In this document: piece after piece, positions 17,370 through 26,768 of the stretch
How positions within the stretch are numbered: position 1 is the first letter of the stretch
Layout: every line of letters starts with the position of its first letter
Program-made: the position numbers and the translations under genes
From: Lachnospiraceae bacterium
GTDB lineage: Bacteria > Bacillota > Clostridia > Lachnospirales > Lachnospiraceae
Assembly (NCBI GenBank): GCA_017387565.1
Contig: JAFOEY010000032.1
Location: forward strand, 124,001 to 188,000
DNA length: 64,000 bases
Direction of reading: 5' to 3'
The notes under the pieces: generated by a model
The model's input: only the letters and a program-made list of their open reading frames with translations
What the model was told of the DNA's origin: nothing
Database searches by the model: none

Positions 17370-19452
17370 GGCTCTAAGACAAAGAATTGAACAATTAAAA
17401 AAAGAATCTGTGGATTATCAGTTTGACCAGTATCTGGATCAGGTATTGCGCCAGTTGCAGTCTACTGAAGAAAGTATCAATAAGGCGGAACGGCATCTGG
17501 AACAAAATTACCAGTTGTATATGCGCCGTAATGGACTGAAGCTGGAAAATACGGTATCTCAGATACAGCCACAGCCGGTCGTGCAGCCACAGACAGCACC
17601 GGTACAACAACAGCCGACCATGCAGCAACCGATGCAGCCACAGACAGCACCGGTACAACAACAGCCGACCATGCAGCAACCGATGCAATCACAGACAGCA
17701 CCGGTACAACAACGGCCGATCATGCAGCAACCGATGCAGCCACAGACAGCACCGGTACAACAACAGCCGACCATGCAGCAACCGATGCAATCACAGACAG
17801 CACCGGTACAACAACGGCCGATCATGCAGCAACCAATTCAGCCGCAGATGCCAATATGGAATCAGCCCAATGTTTCTGCGACCATGCCGCAGAATCCGGG
17901 AGAGGGAGAACAAAATGGTAAAACCCTGGAGTATAAGTTTGGTACCGTTGTTTTGGGGTTTGTCGGTATTCTGTTTATATTAATTGCCTTTGTTTCTTTT
18001 GGCCGGCAGTATATGAGTACGACTTTACAGGGAGTTATTTTTTATGTTCTGGGAATTGCTATTTTTGCTTTTTCGGAGTTGTTTTTATCCCGCAGACTGG
18101 AAAAATTTTCTTATTTCTTAAGTGGTCTGGGAATTGCGGGATTATACATTACAACCATATTAAATTACTTGTATCTTAAGATATTTCCGTCCTATGTAGC
18201 TTTGATAATTACGTTGTTTATTACGGCATTTTTCTTCTGGCTGAGTTATAAAAAGAACTCAGGAATGATCCGTATCATTTGTCTTTTGGGATGTTATATA
18301 TCACTTATTCCAATCGGAGATTTGAAGAATTTATATGAGTTTGCCATACCGGCAATCATAATCTTTGTTTTAAATCTGGCAGGCTTTTTGTGCCCGTTAA
18401 AAGCGAGAAATACTGTGAGCGATTATGTCCAGTATGCTTGTACGGTTCCACTCGTGATTTTTATGGGACACCTGCTTTATGTTTCGGGATTACAGATGTG
18501 GCCGCTTTATATTCTGGTGTGTGCCAATATTTTTACGCTTCATTTGATTTGTATGAAGAATACGGAACTTGCCAGCTATAAAGTTTTGTATATCCTTGGA
18601 AATATTGTTTTTGCAGGCATTCTGCTTTATGTAGGAAACCATGAAGATTGGATGATCTGGGGAATTGTCGCTGTTGCGGTTATGTGTGCACTTTTCATGT
18701 TCCTTTACCGGAAAACGAAATTGTGCTTTGCTCCGTATATTTTGGCAGCGGGATATGCAATTTTAGCATTCTGGTTGGACGAAAATGAATTCCGCTTGCT
18801 CTTATGTGGTCTGATCGTTTTTATTTTAAACCGTCTGTTAGCTATCTTCAAAAAAGGATTTGCATTGACGGATGCTGTTTATACCATGATTGCCGTATGG
18901 TGTGTCTGTCTGGCAGCAAGGAATGATGAGGTACGGATTCTGGGTTATGTATTTGCCTGTGCCATCCTTGTCGGCGCTTTCTTTGTAAAACAATACAAGA
19001 ATTATCATTTATATACGGCAGTTTCTTTTGCGTGGTTGTTCTTACTTACAGAAAGAATGTATCCGTTAATCTGCAGTGTGTTAATCTGTATCCTGGCAGC
19101 GGCCATGATTGGCGGAGGCTTTATGAAAAAAGATAAGCCTATCCGAATTTACGGATTGTGTTTGTTAATATTTGTAGCATTGAAGCTTGTGGGATATGAT
19201 TTTAAGGAAGCAGAAGCAGTGACAAGAATTGTGGTCTTTTTGGTTGTCGGTTTGGTTATTCTGGGAGTTTCATTTTTATATATTTACCTGGAAAAGCGGC
19301 AGCAGGATGTGCAAACGATAGCGTATGCAAACACGATACCGGGTGCGAATACGATGCCGGCTATGCCAATGATGCCGAATGCAGGGGCTTCCACCATGGC
19401 AAATCCGGAAAATCAGAATTTGCAAAACATTGAAACTCAAAATAGAGTATGA
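17326..19452 (+). CDS. DUF2339-type polytopic membrane protein with Gln/Pro repeat linker
   Basis: About 708 residues. The N-terminus is a coiled coil (ALRQRIEQLKKES to HLEQNYQLYMRRNG), followed by a Gln/Pro-rich linker made of five 17-residue repeats, then some 18-20 membrane helices (from about residue 215, GTVVLGFVGILFILIAFVSFG) and a Pro/Asn/Met-rich tail. This is the layout of DUF2339 proteins, whose function is not established. ATG 17326 is preferred because GAGGAAAAG precedes it; an in-frame ATG at 17287 lies deeper in the upstream gene. The overlap suggests coupling with the c-di-GMP protein, so a c-di-GMP-linked membrane role is possible but unproven. Confidence 0.75.
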   Translation: MLNQENPSIHQDRIEALRQRIEQLKKESVDYQFDQYLDQVLRQLQSTEESINKAERHLEQNYQLYMRRNGLKLENTVSQIQPQPVVQPQTAPVQQQPTMQQPMQPQTAPVQQQPTMQQPMQSQTAPVQQRPIMQQPMQPQTAPVQQQPTMQQPMQSQTAPVQQRPIMQQPIQPQMPIWNQPNVSATMPQNPGEGEQNGKTLEYKFGTVVLGFVGILFILIAFVSFGRQYMSTTLQGVIFYVLGIAIFAFSELFLSRRLEKFSYFLSGLGIAGLYITTILNYLYLKIFPSYVALIITLFITAFFFWLSYKKNSGMIRIICLLGCYISLIPIGDLKNLYEFAIPAIIIFVLNLAGFLCPLKARNTVSDYVQYACTVPLVIFMGHLLYVSGLQMWPLYILVCANIFTLHLICMKNTELASYKVLYILGNIVFAGILLYVGNHEDWMIWGIVAVAVMCALFMFLYRKTKLCFAPYILAAGYAILAFWLDENEFRLLLCGLIVFILNRLLAIFKKGFALTDAVYTMIAVWCVCLAARNDEVRILGYVFACAILVGAFFVKQYKNYHLYTAVSFAWLFLLTERMYPLICSVLICILAAAMIGGGFMKKDKPIRIYGLCLLIFVALKLVGYDFKEAEAVTRIVVFLVVGLVILGVSFLYIYLEKRQQDVQTIAYANTIPGANTMPAMPMMPNAGASTMANPENQNLQNIETQNRV
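17584..17838 (+). repeat. Five tandem 51-bp coding repeats
   Basis: Five in-frame units encode QPQTAPVQQQPTMQQPM (type a) or QSQTAPVQQRPIMQQPM (type b), in the order a-a-b-a-b. The last a-b pair repeats the previous one nearly base for base, so a 102-bp block has been duplicated. The copies are close to identical at DNA level, including synonymous positions, which marks recent expansion by slippage or unequal recombination. Copy number probably varies between strains. Confidence 0.95.
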
Positions 19453-19458
19453 TAAAAT
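19430..19458 (+). promoter_or_regulatory. Probable glnS promoter
   Basis: TTGAAA (19430-19435), a 17-base spacer and TAAAAT (19453-19458). The -35 lies in the end of the DUF2339 gene and the -10 begins right after its stop, 40 bases before the glnS start. Confidence 0.6.
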
Positions 19459-19497
19459 AGATTGAAAAAATTTGAGGGACAGCAGGAGTGGCATAAT

Positions 19498-21195
19498 ATG
19501 GAAAATGAAGTGAAAGTTGATCATACAGAAGAAACCACGGAAAAGGTTTCTAAGAATTTTATTGAACTTGAAATTGAAAAGGATTTGGCGGAAGGTGTCT
19601 ATGACACGGTTCATACCCGTTTTCCGCCCGAACCGAACGGGTATCTTCATATCGGACATGCTAAGAGTATTATTTTAAATTACGGACTGGCACAAAAATA
19701 TGGCGGAAAGTTTAATATGCGCTTTGACGATACCAATCCTACAAAGGAAAAGACGGAGTTTGTCGAATCCATCAAACAGGATATTGCATGGTTGGGGGCA
19801 GACTGGGAAGACCGTCTATTTTTTGCATCGGATTATTTTGATCAGATGTATGAAGGTGCAGTTAAATTAATCAAAAAGGGAAAAGCCTATGTATCTGATT
19901 TATCTGCAGAAGAAATCAGGGAATATCGTGGTACTTTGACAGAGCCGGGCAAAAAAGACCCTTATTCCGATCGCTCAATAGAAGAGAATCTTGACTTATT
20001 TGAGCGGATGAAAAACGGTGAATTTGAAGATGGAAGCAAAGTTTTACGTGCTAAAATCGATATGGCATCTCCCAATATCAACATGCGTGATCCCATCATT
20101 TATCGTGTTGCCCATATGCATCATCATAATACCGGGGACAAATGGTGTATTTATCCCATGTATGATTTTGCACATCCGATTGAAGATGCGATTGAGGGAA
20201 TTACACACTCCATCTGCACATTGGAATTCGAAGATCACAGACCGTTGTATGACTGGGTAGTCAGAGAATTAGAATACCCCCATCCTCCGAGACAGATTGA
20301 GTTTGCCAAAATGTATCTGACCAATGTTGTGACCGGAAAGCGTTATATCAAAAAACTGGTTGAGGATGGCATTGTGGATGGATGGGATGATCCACGTCTT
20401 GTTTCTATAGCCGCACTCAGGAGAAGAGGCTTTACTCCTGAATCCATTCGCAAATTTGTGGAATTGTGTGGTATTTCCAAGGCAAATGCATCAGCAGACT
20501 ATGCGATGCTCGAATATTGCTTAAGAGACGATTTGAAATTAAAGAAAAGCCGTATGATGGCTGTCTTAGATCCGATCAAGTTAGTGATTGATAACTATCC
20601 GGAAGGACAGACAGAAATGTTACCTGCTGCTAACAATATGGAAAATCCTGAGCTTGGTGAGCATGAAGTTCCATTTGAGAGAGAGTTATATATCGAACGG
20701 GATGATTTTATGGAGGAACCGCCCAAGAAGTATTTCCGCCTTTTCCCCGGAAACGAAGTTCGCTTGATGCATGCATATTTTGTGAAATGCGTCGGTTTTG
20801 AGAAAGATGAAAACGGAAAAGTGACAGTTGTTCACTGCACCTATGATCCGGCTACCAAAGCAGGAAGCGGATTTACTGAAAGAAAAGTAAAAGGAACTAT
20901 TCACTGGGTTCCGGTTCACAGTGCAATCAAGGTTAAGGCGCGATTATATGAAAATATTATCGATGAAGAGAAAGGCGTTTACAATGAAGACGGAAGTCTG
21001 AATTTAAATCCGAATTCTCTGACAGAACTGGATAACTGTTATGTAGAACCTGCTATTCGCGGAGCAAAAGCATACGATAGTTTCCAGTTTGTAAGAAACG
21101 GTTTCTTCTGTGTGGATTACAAGGATTCAACTGATGAAGAACTGGTATTTAACCGAATTGTATCATTAAAGAGTTCCTTCAAACTTCCGAAATAA
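19498..21195 (+). CDS. glnS: Glutaminyl-tRNA synthetase
   Basis: 565 residues, class I synthetase. It starts with an acidic extension, then [19 protein letters not shown] (HIGH motif), [10 protein letters not shown] and the GlnRS-specific segments [18 protein letters not shown] and [20 protein letters not shown]. The region equivalent to the KMSKS loop reads [11 protein letters not shown] rather than the VMSKRKL of the E. coli enzyme. The anticodon-binding beta barrels form the C-terminal third. ATG 19498 follows AGCAGGAG; an upstream TTG start at 19462 is less likely. It is notable that gatCAB is also present, because many Bacillota lack GlnRS and make Gln-tRNA only through GatCAB. Confidence 0.96.
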   Translation: MENEVKVDHTEETTEKVSKNFIELEIEKDLAEGVYDTVHTRFPPEPNGYLHIGHAKSIILNYGLAQKYGGKFNMRFDDTNPTKEKTEFVESIKQDIAWLGADWEDRLFFASDYFDQMYEGAVKLIKKGKAYVSDLSAEEIREYRGTLTEPGKKDPYSDRSIEENLDLFERMKNGEFEDGSKVLRAKIDMASPNINMRDPIIYRVAHMHHHNTGDKWCIYPMYDFAHPIEDAIEGITHSICTLEFEDHRPLYDWVVRELEYPHPPRQIEFAKMYLTNVVTGKRYIKKLVEDGIVDGWDDPRLVSIAALRRRGFTPESIRKFVELCGISKANASADYAMLEYCLRDDLKLKKSRMMAVLDPIKLVIDNYPEGQTEMLPAANNMENPELGEHEVPFERELYIERDDFMEEPPKKYFRLFPGNEVRLMHAYFVKCVGFEKDENGKVTVVHCTYDPATKAGSGFTERKVKGTIHWVPVHSAIKVKARLYENIIDEEKGVYNEDGSLNLNPNSLTELDNCYVEPAIRGAKAYDSFQFVRNGFFCVDYKDSTDEELVFNRIVSLKSSFKLPK

Positions 21196-21204
21196 GGTAA
21201 TATT

Positions 21205-21345
21205 AATAGAGAAAGTTGCCCGATCAGGGCGAACTTCGAATGCTTTTAGGTTTGCGGGAGTACAAAGTGCGTAGCAATCCGTTGATATTAACAGGGGAAA
21301 AAGGTCATACTTTTCATACTTGCATGAAAAAGTATGACTTTGGGA
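21205..21345 (+). repeat. Family C intergenic element, copy 2, with strong hairpin
   Basis: Contains AGAAAGTTGCCCGATCAGGGCG, the reverse complement of the gatC-leader copy; the segment spelling TTTTAGGTTTGCGGGAG also matches the copy at 30980-31095 in reverse. It ends with a strong hairpin (about 21304-21338) pairing GTCATACTTTTCAT with ATGAAAAAGTATGAC. It lies between glnS and the DUF2225 gene and may also end glnS transcription, although only three T follow. Confidence 0.6.
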
Positions 21346-21396
21346 CCTATAAAACATATTTTCTGGGAGTTGGACAAATAGGAGAAGGATTTATAC

Positions 21397-22272
21397 ATGG
21401 AGCGAAATTTACTATCCGGATTAAATGATTTGGGGCTCGGCAATTTGGAAAGCCTTGAGATATATGGCTCTTCGGATGAAGATAAAAAAAGAAAGAAAAA
21501 CGGAACCGTAGACCGAGAACCGGTTGTGAAAGAGGAAGATTTTCTTTTTGATAAGACGTATGTCTGTCCGGTGTGTGATCGTGAATTTAAAACAAAAATG
21601 GTTCGTTCCGGAAGGGTACGTGCCATGGAGCCGGATATGGATCTGAGGCCACGTCATGAACATATTGATACATTAAAGTACGATATGATTGCCTGTCCTT
21701 ATTGTGGTTATGCCGGGTACGGAAAAGGATTTCAATATTTATCGCCAAGTCAGCGGAAAGCAATCAAAGAAAATATATGTAGTAGTTTTAAGCCTAAAAA
21801 GGAAGAAGCACAGCTTTTGTATTATACTTATGATGAGGCACTTGAGCGTCATAAGCTTGCACTGGTTAATGCGATAGTAAAGCGTGGAAAAGCAAGTGAA
21901 AAAGCATATATTTGTTTGAAGACCGGATGGCTGTTTCGTGGTATGAGAGAAGCTCTTTTACCGGATGAGCCGGATTATGATGAAAAAGAGCTTGAATATG
22001 AGCAGACGGAAAATCAATTTTTAAGAAATGCATACGATGGTTTTATTCATGCAAGAGAAAATGAATCGTTTCCGATTGCCGGAATGGATCAGATTACGCT
22101 TGACTATCTTTTGACCAATTTGGCAATACGGTTTGAGGAATATGATACTGCTTCCAGGCTGGTAGCAACTTTGTTGACTTCCAAAACAACACCGACCCGC
22201 ATCAAGGACAAAGCGAGAGATTTAAAAACGATTATTTTAAAAAAGGTTAAAGAGCAAAAAGCCAATGAATGA
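21397..22272 (+). CDS. DUF2225 family protein
   Basis: 291 residues, cytoplasmic. A CPVCDREFKTKMVRSG segment and a later CPYCGYAGYGKGF give two CxxC pairs that should bind one zinc ion, the hallmark of DUF2225. Between them is the conserved RPRHEHIDTLKYDMIAC. The C-terminal half is helical and TPR-like (LALVNAIVKRGKASEKAYICLKTGW). The biochemical role of the family is unknown. RBS TAGGAGAAGG precedes the ATG. The gene overlaps the MocR regulator by 8 bases, so the two are co-transcribed. Confidence 0.88.
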   Translation: MERNLLSGLNDLGLGNLESLEIYGSSDEDKKRKKNGTVDREPVVKEEDFLFDKTYVCPVCDREFKTKMVRSGRVRAMEPDMDLRPRHEHIDTLKYDMIACPYCGYAGYGKGFQYLSPSQRKAIKENICSSFKPKKEEAQLLYYTYDEALERHKLALVNAIVKRGKASEKAYICLKTGWLFRGMREALLPDEPDYDEKELEYEQTENQFLRNAYDGFIHARENESFPIAGMDQITLDYLLTNLAIRFEEYDTASRLVATLLTSKTTPTRIKDKARDLKTIILKKVKEQKANE

Positions 22273-23719
22273 GCTGATGATTCCGTTACAAAAAGATTCA
22301 GATGATCATTTGTATCTTCAGATTTACAATTATATAAAGAATGAAATCCGAAAAGGAAGTATAACTGCAGGTCAAAAGCTTCCTTCTACCCGTGCACTTG
22401 CCAGTCACTTACAGATTGCAAGAAGCACGGTGGATTTTGCCTATGGACAGCTCTTATCAGAGGGATATATCGAATCAGTCCCCTATAAGGGCCATTTTGT
22501 TTGTGAAATCAGTGGGATTTACCAACCGGCCGAAGTAACTTTGACCGATGCAGAACAGGCAGTAAAAGAGGAATATCTATTTGATTTTTCGCCAAACAGT
22601 ATTGATATCAGTGCATTTCCCTTTGATACCTGGCGACGAATTTCCAAAACTGTTTTTTTGGATGAGGATAAAGATATATTTGCTTTGGGAGATGCCAGAG
22701 GAGATTACAGATTAAGACAAGCCATCTGTCATTATCTTCACGGAAGTCGCGGTGTTCTTTGTACACCGGATCAGGTGATTGTGGGAGCAGGAAATGATTA
22801 TCTTTTAATGCTTTTGCAAAAAATACTGGGAAACAACCATAAAGTTGCGGTAGAAAACCCGGCATATATGAGAGCTGCTTACATTTTTGCATCCGGAGGA
22901 GACTGTGTTTGCCCCGTTGAGCTGGATGAAAACGGCATGCGGGTAGATTTACTGCGTAAATCGTGTGCCGAAATTGCTTATATTACGCCGTCCAGGCAGT
23001 TTCCTACCGGTATCGTTATGCCTATAGGAAGGCGTAGTGAGATCCTTTCCTGGGCGAATGAAGAAGAGGGGCGTTTCATTATTGAAGATGATTACGATAG
23101 TGAATTTCGATATAAGGGTGTTCCTATTCCGTCATTGCAGGCGCTTGATAGAAAGGGGAAGGTCATATATCTGGGGACTTTTTCCAAGTCCATTGCACCT
23201 GCCATACGTGTCAGCTATATGGTTCTTCCACCCCAAATAGTCAAATTATATGATGAGAAGCTCTGGTTTGTTTCTTCGACGGTTTCCAGGATTGACCAGA
23301 CAATTTTATATCATTTTCTGGAAGAAGGGCATTTTGAACGTTATCTGAATAAGATGAGAAAGCTTTATAAAGGGAAGCACGATTTGCTATTAGATAAACT
23401 AAGACCTTTTAGAAAACATTTTGATATATCGGGTGAACAGGCGGGGCTTCATGTGATTTTGACCGCAAAAGATGAGAAGCTTACAGAAGAGGAATTGCAA
23501 GAGAAAGCAAAAGAGCAGGGATGTCATGTGTACTGTATGAGTCATTATCGGTTGGATGACATGAACCATGAGACAATATCGAAAACATTGGAACCAAAAC
23601 CGACGAAAAAATCAACAGGGAGTTTGGCAACACTAATCTTAGGCTATGCTGCTTTGACGGAGCATGAAATTTGCGAAGGCATTGAAAGATTAAAAACTGC
23701 TTGGGAGATAAATGGGTAA
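22265..23719 (+). CDS. MocR-type PLP-dependent transcription regulator
   Basis: 484 residues. The N-terminal 75 residues are a GntR-type winged helix (LYLQIYNYIKNEIRKGSI, KLPSTRALASHLQIARSTV, LLSEGYIES). The rest is a fold-type I aminotransferase-like domain with the pyridoxal phosphate site: IIEDDYDSEFRY supplies the Asp and GTFSKSIAPAIR the Lys. MocR proteins often control vitamin B6, GABA or amino-acid genes, with the bound cofactor as sensor. No obvious target gene adjoins it, since the upstream partner is DUF2225 and the downstream gene is convergent, so the regulon is not predicted. Confidence 0.9.
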   Translation: MNELMIPLQKDSDDHLYLQIYNYIKNEIRKGSITAGQKLPSTRALASHLQIARSTVDFAYGQLLSEGYIESVPYKGHFVCEISGIYQPAEVTLTDAEQAVKEEYLFDFSPNSIDISAFPFDTWRRISKTVFLDEDKDIFALGDARGDYRLRQAICHYLHGSRGVLCTPDQVIVGAGNDYLLMLLQKILGNNHKVAVENPAYMRAAYIFASGGDCVCPVELDENGMRVDLLRKSCAEIAYITPSRQFPTGIVMPIGRRSEILSWANEEEGRFIIEDDYDSEFRYKGVPIPSLQALDRKGKVIYLGTFSKSIAPAIRVSYMVLPPQIVKLYDEKLWFVSSTVSRIDQTILYHFLEEGHFERYLNKMRKLYKGKHDLLLDKLRPFRKHFDISGEQAGLHVILTAKDEKLTEEELQEKAKEQGCHVYCMSHYRLDDMNHETISKTLEPKPTKKSTGSLATLILGYAALTEHEICEGIERLKTAWEING

Positions 23720-23795
23720 ATGTGAGATAAATGTGAGATTAATTGGAAATAAACGGGAAATGAAATATTTTCTTGGTCAGAATTGAGTTTTCCGC

Positions 23796-23837
23796 ATATA
23801 TCTTTGTCAACACGTGTTTTAGTTGACAAAGATATAT
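23796..23837. terminator. Perfect 16-bp hairpin between convergent genes
   Basis: ATATATCTTTGTCAAC pairs exactly with GTTGACAAAGATATAT across a 10-base loop. It sits between the MocR gene and the convergent acidic membrane-protein gene, so a two-way terminator is plausible, although T-runs are weak. The ACAAAGATATAT arm matches the outer arms of family A elements, so it may be a collapsed copy. Confidence 0.55.
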
Positions 23838-23867
23838 TGGGATAAATTATTCAGGTTTATTTTTGAA

Positions 23868-24218
23868 TTAAGCTTCTTCATCTTCTAAAGAAGTAGTTTC
23901 GGCTTCGCCTTCATCTTCATCTTCTTCATCGAAGAATTCCACGACAACCTCTTCTTTGGATTCTGATTTTTCAGCAATATCAGCAGCTTTTGCCTCGGGC
24001 TTTTCTTCGGTTGTTTCTTCCGCTTTTTCTGCGCTGGGATTTAACTGAACATAATTACGTTCGCTTTCACTTTCTTCTTCAAAGAAATCAAAGTCATCGT
24101 CATCATCTTCCTCGTCAAAAAATGCTTCATCCTGTTTCTTTAAATAGAAATATGCTCCTGCGGCTGCGGCACCGATGGTTGCACCTAAGATTAACAAAGT
24201 ATTTAATTTTTTAGCCAT
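23868..24218 (-). CDS. Small membrane protein with acidic tail
   Basis: 116 residues on the minus strand. MAKKLNTLLILGATIGAAAAGAYFYLKKQ is a single membrane helix followed by a positive stop; the rest is strongly acidic, disordered and rich in Glu, Asp and Ala (DEEDDDDDFDFFEEE, later FFDEEDEDEGEAE). Proteins of this layout are common in Lachnospiraceae and have no known activity. AAGGAG lies just before the ATG at 24218; a longer reading from 24254 has no ribosome site. The composition alone suggests a membrane-tethered cytoplasmic tail. Confidence 0.75.
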   Translation of the reverse strand: MAKKLNTLLILGATIGAAAAGAYFYLKKQDEAFFDEEDDDDDFDFFEEESESERNYVQLNPSAEKAEETTEEKPEAKAADIAEKSESKEEVVVEFFDEEDEDEGEAETTSLEDEEA

Positions 24219-24549
24219 GTATAACTCCTTTCCGGCATGCATGATGCCTGTCACAGAACATATTATACTGATACCCCAATCTGTGAACTGATAGTTCTAT
24301 TTTAATGGAAAATCAGGCATAAAACAAGATGTAGAACGTTATTTTTAGAATGTATTTATGATTGCCTATGAGAAATCTCATTGAACAGGAGTGATATCTC
24401 ATGTCGTATAGGCGTAATACTTCGTTTTGTAGACTTTGTTTTAAAACTAGTGTATGATGTAAGTAATCAATTTTTAATATATTATGATGTTGGGGTCAAA
24501 AGGTATTTTGCTCACCATGATACCAACGGATTGATGGGAAGGTATTTAA
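24219..24549. other. 331-base divergent intergenic region
   Basis: For the minus-strand gene a TATAAT box is present at 24262-24267 on the minus strand, with no clear -35. Towards the LRR gene the strand is AT-rich; TATGAT near 24453 could be a -10. A short segment (GTTGGGGTCAAAAGGTATTTT, about 24490) resembles a segment at 62829 near valS. No coding frame is convincing. Confidence 0.4.
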
Positions 24550-26625
24550 ATGAAAAAGCAGATTTTAAAAATGGGACTTGGTTTTACGAGTGCATTATTG
24601 TTTCAAATTTCACTTAGCACAATATTGGTAAATGCCACTTCTATTAGCGGAAATCAGATTGATTTGACAGAGGTTGTATCGTATTCTGATCAGAAAGAAG
24701 CGGAAGTCTTTAAGGATGAAAACGCGATAACCAATGTAAATTTGGACATCGAATCCAGCTATGGTACTTTGGTAGAAAAAGGTAATTATGGAATGGGTGT
24801 ATATGATTATGAGCTTCATGATTATGTCAAGGGTTCCAATGTGCAGTGGGCAGTTTATAATTCCGGTACTGCTGCAAATCCTGACTATACACTGGTGATT
24901 TCCGGAACGGGACAGGCTGCTTCAGCTGAAATTGTTTTCAACCAGGATGATCCTGAAAATTCCACATTGGTTGCTCCATATGCAAAATATAGCCAATATA
25001 TTACAAAAGGTGTTGTTGAAAACGGCATAACCGATATAGGATATGGCAACTTTGCCTATTTAAAAAATCTGAAAACCGTATCCATTCCTTCATCATTGAC
25101 AGAAATAACATATGCTGCATTTGAGGGAAGCGGAATAGAAGAAATATATCTTCCGGACAGCATTACGATAATTCGAAATAATGCATTTTGTTTTTGCAGC
25201 AATCTGAAAAAAATACGTTTTTCCAATAATCTGAGTTTGATCGAAAATTATGCCTTCGGAAGATGTACCAGCTTGGAAGAAGTTGAACTCCCTGATTCAT
25301 TAAAGGAAATTCCAAGTGGTTGTTTTGATTTTTGTACCAATCTACAAAGAGTAAAACTGCCGAGATATTTGGAAATTATTGATCAAGGTGCTTTTGGAAT
25401 GAATGAAAAATTGCGCGAAATTGATATTCCGGATACGGTTCGAAAAATTGGTGCATTTAGTTTTCAGGCAGCTGCCTTTTCCTATGTGAATTTGCCGGAA
25501 GGACTTCAGACAATTGAGGAGATGTCTTTTAATGGAGTAGAATTAGAATATATTGAAATACCAAGTACGGTAACAAAGATAGAGACAAGGGCGTTTAGTC
25601 ATAATCATGCTCTTAAAACCCTTGTGATACCGGAAAGTGTAACATCAATTGGTGAGCTTTTGTTTCGGGAGGATACTTCACTGAAGGATTTATATCTGCC
25701 GCCATCTATTACCTATATCCCGGATAATAGTTTTGAATATTGTTCACAAAATATTACTATACATGGTGTGCCGGGAAGTGCAGCAGAGGCATTTGCCAAC
25801 AGGTATTCTAATCTCACATTTGTGGGCGATTATTATAATGCACCAAAGAATACCGTGAAATCAGTTCGTCAGTTTGTAGCAAGACTGTATAATGTATGTC
25901 TGGATAGGGAGCCTGATACAGAGGGAAGCAACTATTGGATGAATGCGTTGGTAAGTAAAACAGTTGACGGTTCCCGGATTGCCAGAGGATTTGTGTTCTC
26001 GCGGGAATTTAAGAATCACAATTATTGTAATGCATGCTATGTAGAGCATTTATACAAAGCCTTTATGGGAAGAGATTCTGATCCGGAAGGAAAAGCATAC
26101 TGGATAAAGCAGCTGGAAAATGGAAAATCCAGAGAGGCTGTCTTTAATGGTTTTGCCTTAAGCCGAGAATTTTCCAATATATGTATGGATTATGGCATTG
26201 AATTGGGTTCAGGAATAGATGCGCCGGCTTACGGTACGATTCCTACAGGCAGATGTTCCGGCTGTAATGCGGAAGATGGTGTGACGATATTTGTAAGAAG
26301 AATGTATAATGTTTGTTTAGACAGAACTCCGGATGAAGAAGGTCTGAATTACTGGTGCTCCCTGTTGTGGAATCAAAGCATGAGCGGAAGTGAGATTGCC
26401 GGTGGATTTGTATTTTCACCTGAATTTCAGAGCAAAAATCTCTCAGATGCAGAATATGTAGAATATTTATACAAGATATTCTTTGACCGGGTATCTGATG
26501 CTAAAGGAAAGCAGTATTGGCTGGGACAATTAAGTTCCGGAAGTAGCAGAAAAGAAGTATTTGAAGGTTTTACAGGAAGTAAGGAATTTACTAATCTTTG
26601 TAACAAATGCGGCATAAGAAGATAA
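24550..26625 (+). CDS. Exported BspA-like LRR protein with DUF4214 modules
   Basis: 691 residues. A signal peptide (MKKQILKMGLGFTSALLFQISLSTILVNA) is followed by a beta-rich segment, then about ten BspA-type (LRR_5) leucine-rich repeats at about 155-420 (for example LKTVSIPSSLTEITYAAFEGS and LEEVELPDSLKEIPSGCF). The C-terminal 260 residues hold two pairs of DUF4214 modules: RQFVARLYNVCLDREPDTEG, VEHLYKAFMGRDSDPEG, VRRMYNVCLDRTPDEEG and VEYLYKIFFDRVSDAKG. No sortase motif or membrane anchor is visible, so it is probably secreted or held by carbohydrate or protein contact. Likely role: surface adhesion or host interaction (inference). It ends at a strong terminator. Confidence 0.88.
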   Translation: MKKQILKMGLGFTSALLFQISLSTILVNATSISGNQIDLTEVVSYSDQKEAEVFKDENAITNVNLDIESSYGTLVEKGNYGMGVYDYELHDYVKGSNVQWAVYNSGTAANPDYTLVISGTGQAASAEIVFNQDDPENSTLVAPYAKYSQYITKGVVENGITDIGYGNFAYLKNLKTVSIPSSLTEITYAAFEGSGIEEIYLPDSITIIRNNAFCFCSNLKKIRFSNNLSLIENYAFGRCTSLEEVELPDSLKEIPSGCFDFCTNLQRVKLPRYLEIIDQGAFGMNEKLREIDIPDTVRKIGAFSFQAAAFSYVNLPEGLQTIEEMSFNGVELEYIEIPSTVTKIETRAFSHNHALKTLVIPESVTSIGELLFREDTSLKDLYLPPSITYIPDNSFEYCSQNITIHGVPGSAAEAFANRYSNLTFVGDYYNAPKNTVKSVRQFVARLYNVCLDREPDTEGSNYWMNALVSKTVDGSRIARGFVFSREFKNHNYCNACYVEHLYKAFMGRDSDPEGKAYWIKQLENGKSREAVFNGFALSREFSNICMDYGIELGSGIDAPAYGTIPTGRCSGCNAEDGVTIFVRRMYNVCLDRTPDEEGLNYWCSLLWNQSMSGSEIAGGFVFSPEFQSKNLSDAEYVEYLYKIFFDRVSDAKGKQYWLGQLSSGSSRKEVFEGFTGSKEFTNLCNKCGIRR

Positions 26626-26626
26626 C

Positions 26627-26670
26627 AAAAAAGAATACCTTTGGCGGGTAAGCTAAAGGTATTCTTTTTT
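26627..26670 (+). terminator. Intrinsic terminator after the LRR gene
   Basis: AAGAATACCTTTGGC pairs with GCTAAAGGTATTCTT, flanked by A and T tracts. It is a very stable stem and could work in both directions. Confidence 0.95.
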
Positions 26671-26693
26671 CAAAATTCGGTTGTTATGTCGTG

Positions 26694-26722
26694 TTGAAAT
26701 GAAATTTTTCTTATGATAAGAT
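26694..26722 (+). promoter_or_regulatory. Probable promoter of the TetR gene
   Basis: TTGAAA (26694-26699), a 17-base spacer and TAAGAT (26717-26722), 46 bases before the GTG start. Confidence 0.55.
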
Positions 26723-26768
26723 ATTTTATAGAAACTTTTGTAAAAAATATACATAAGAGGATCTGCTT

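Noticed and set aside
17559..17825. Cys/Gly-rich minus-strand frame over the tandem repeat
   Set aside because: It is a by-product of the 51-bp repeat read backwards; the plus-strand gene explains the sequence.
17584..17838. Possible CRISPR array (regularly spaced repeats)
   Set aside because: The units are contiguous, in frame and without unique spacers; they encode a protein linker.
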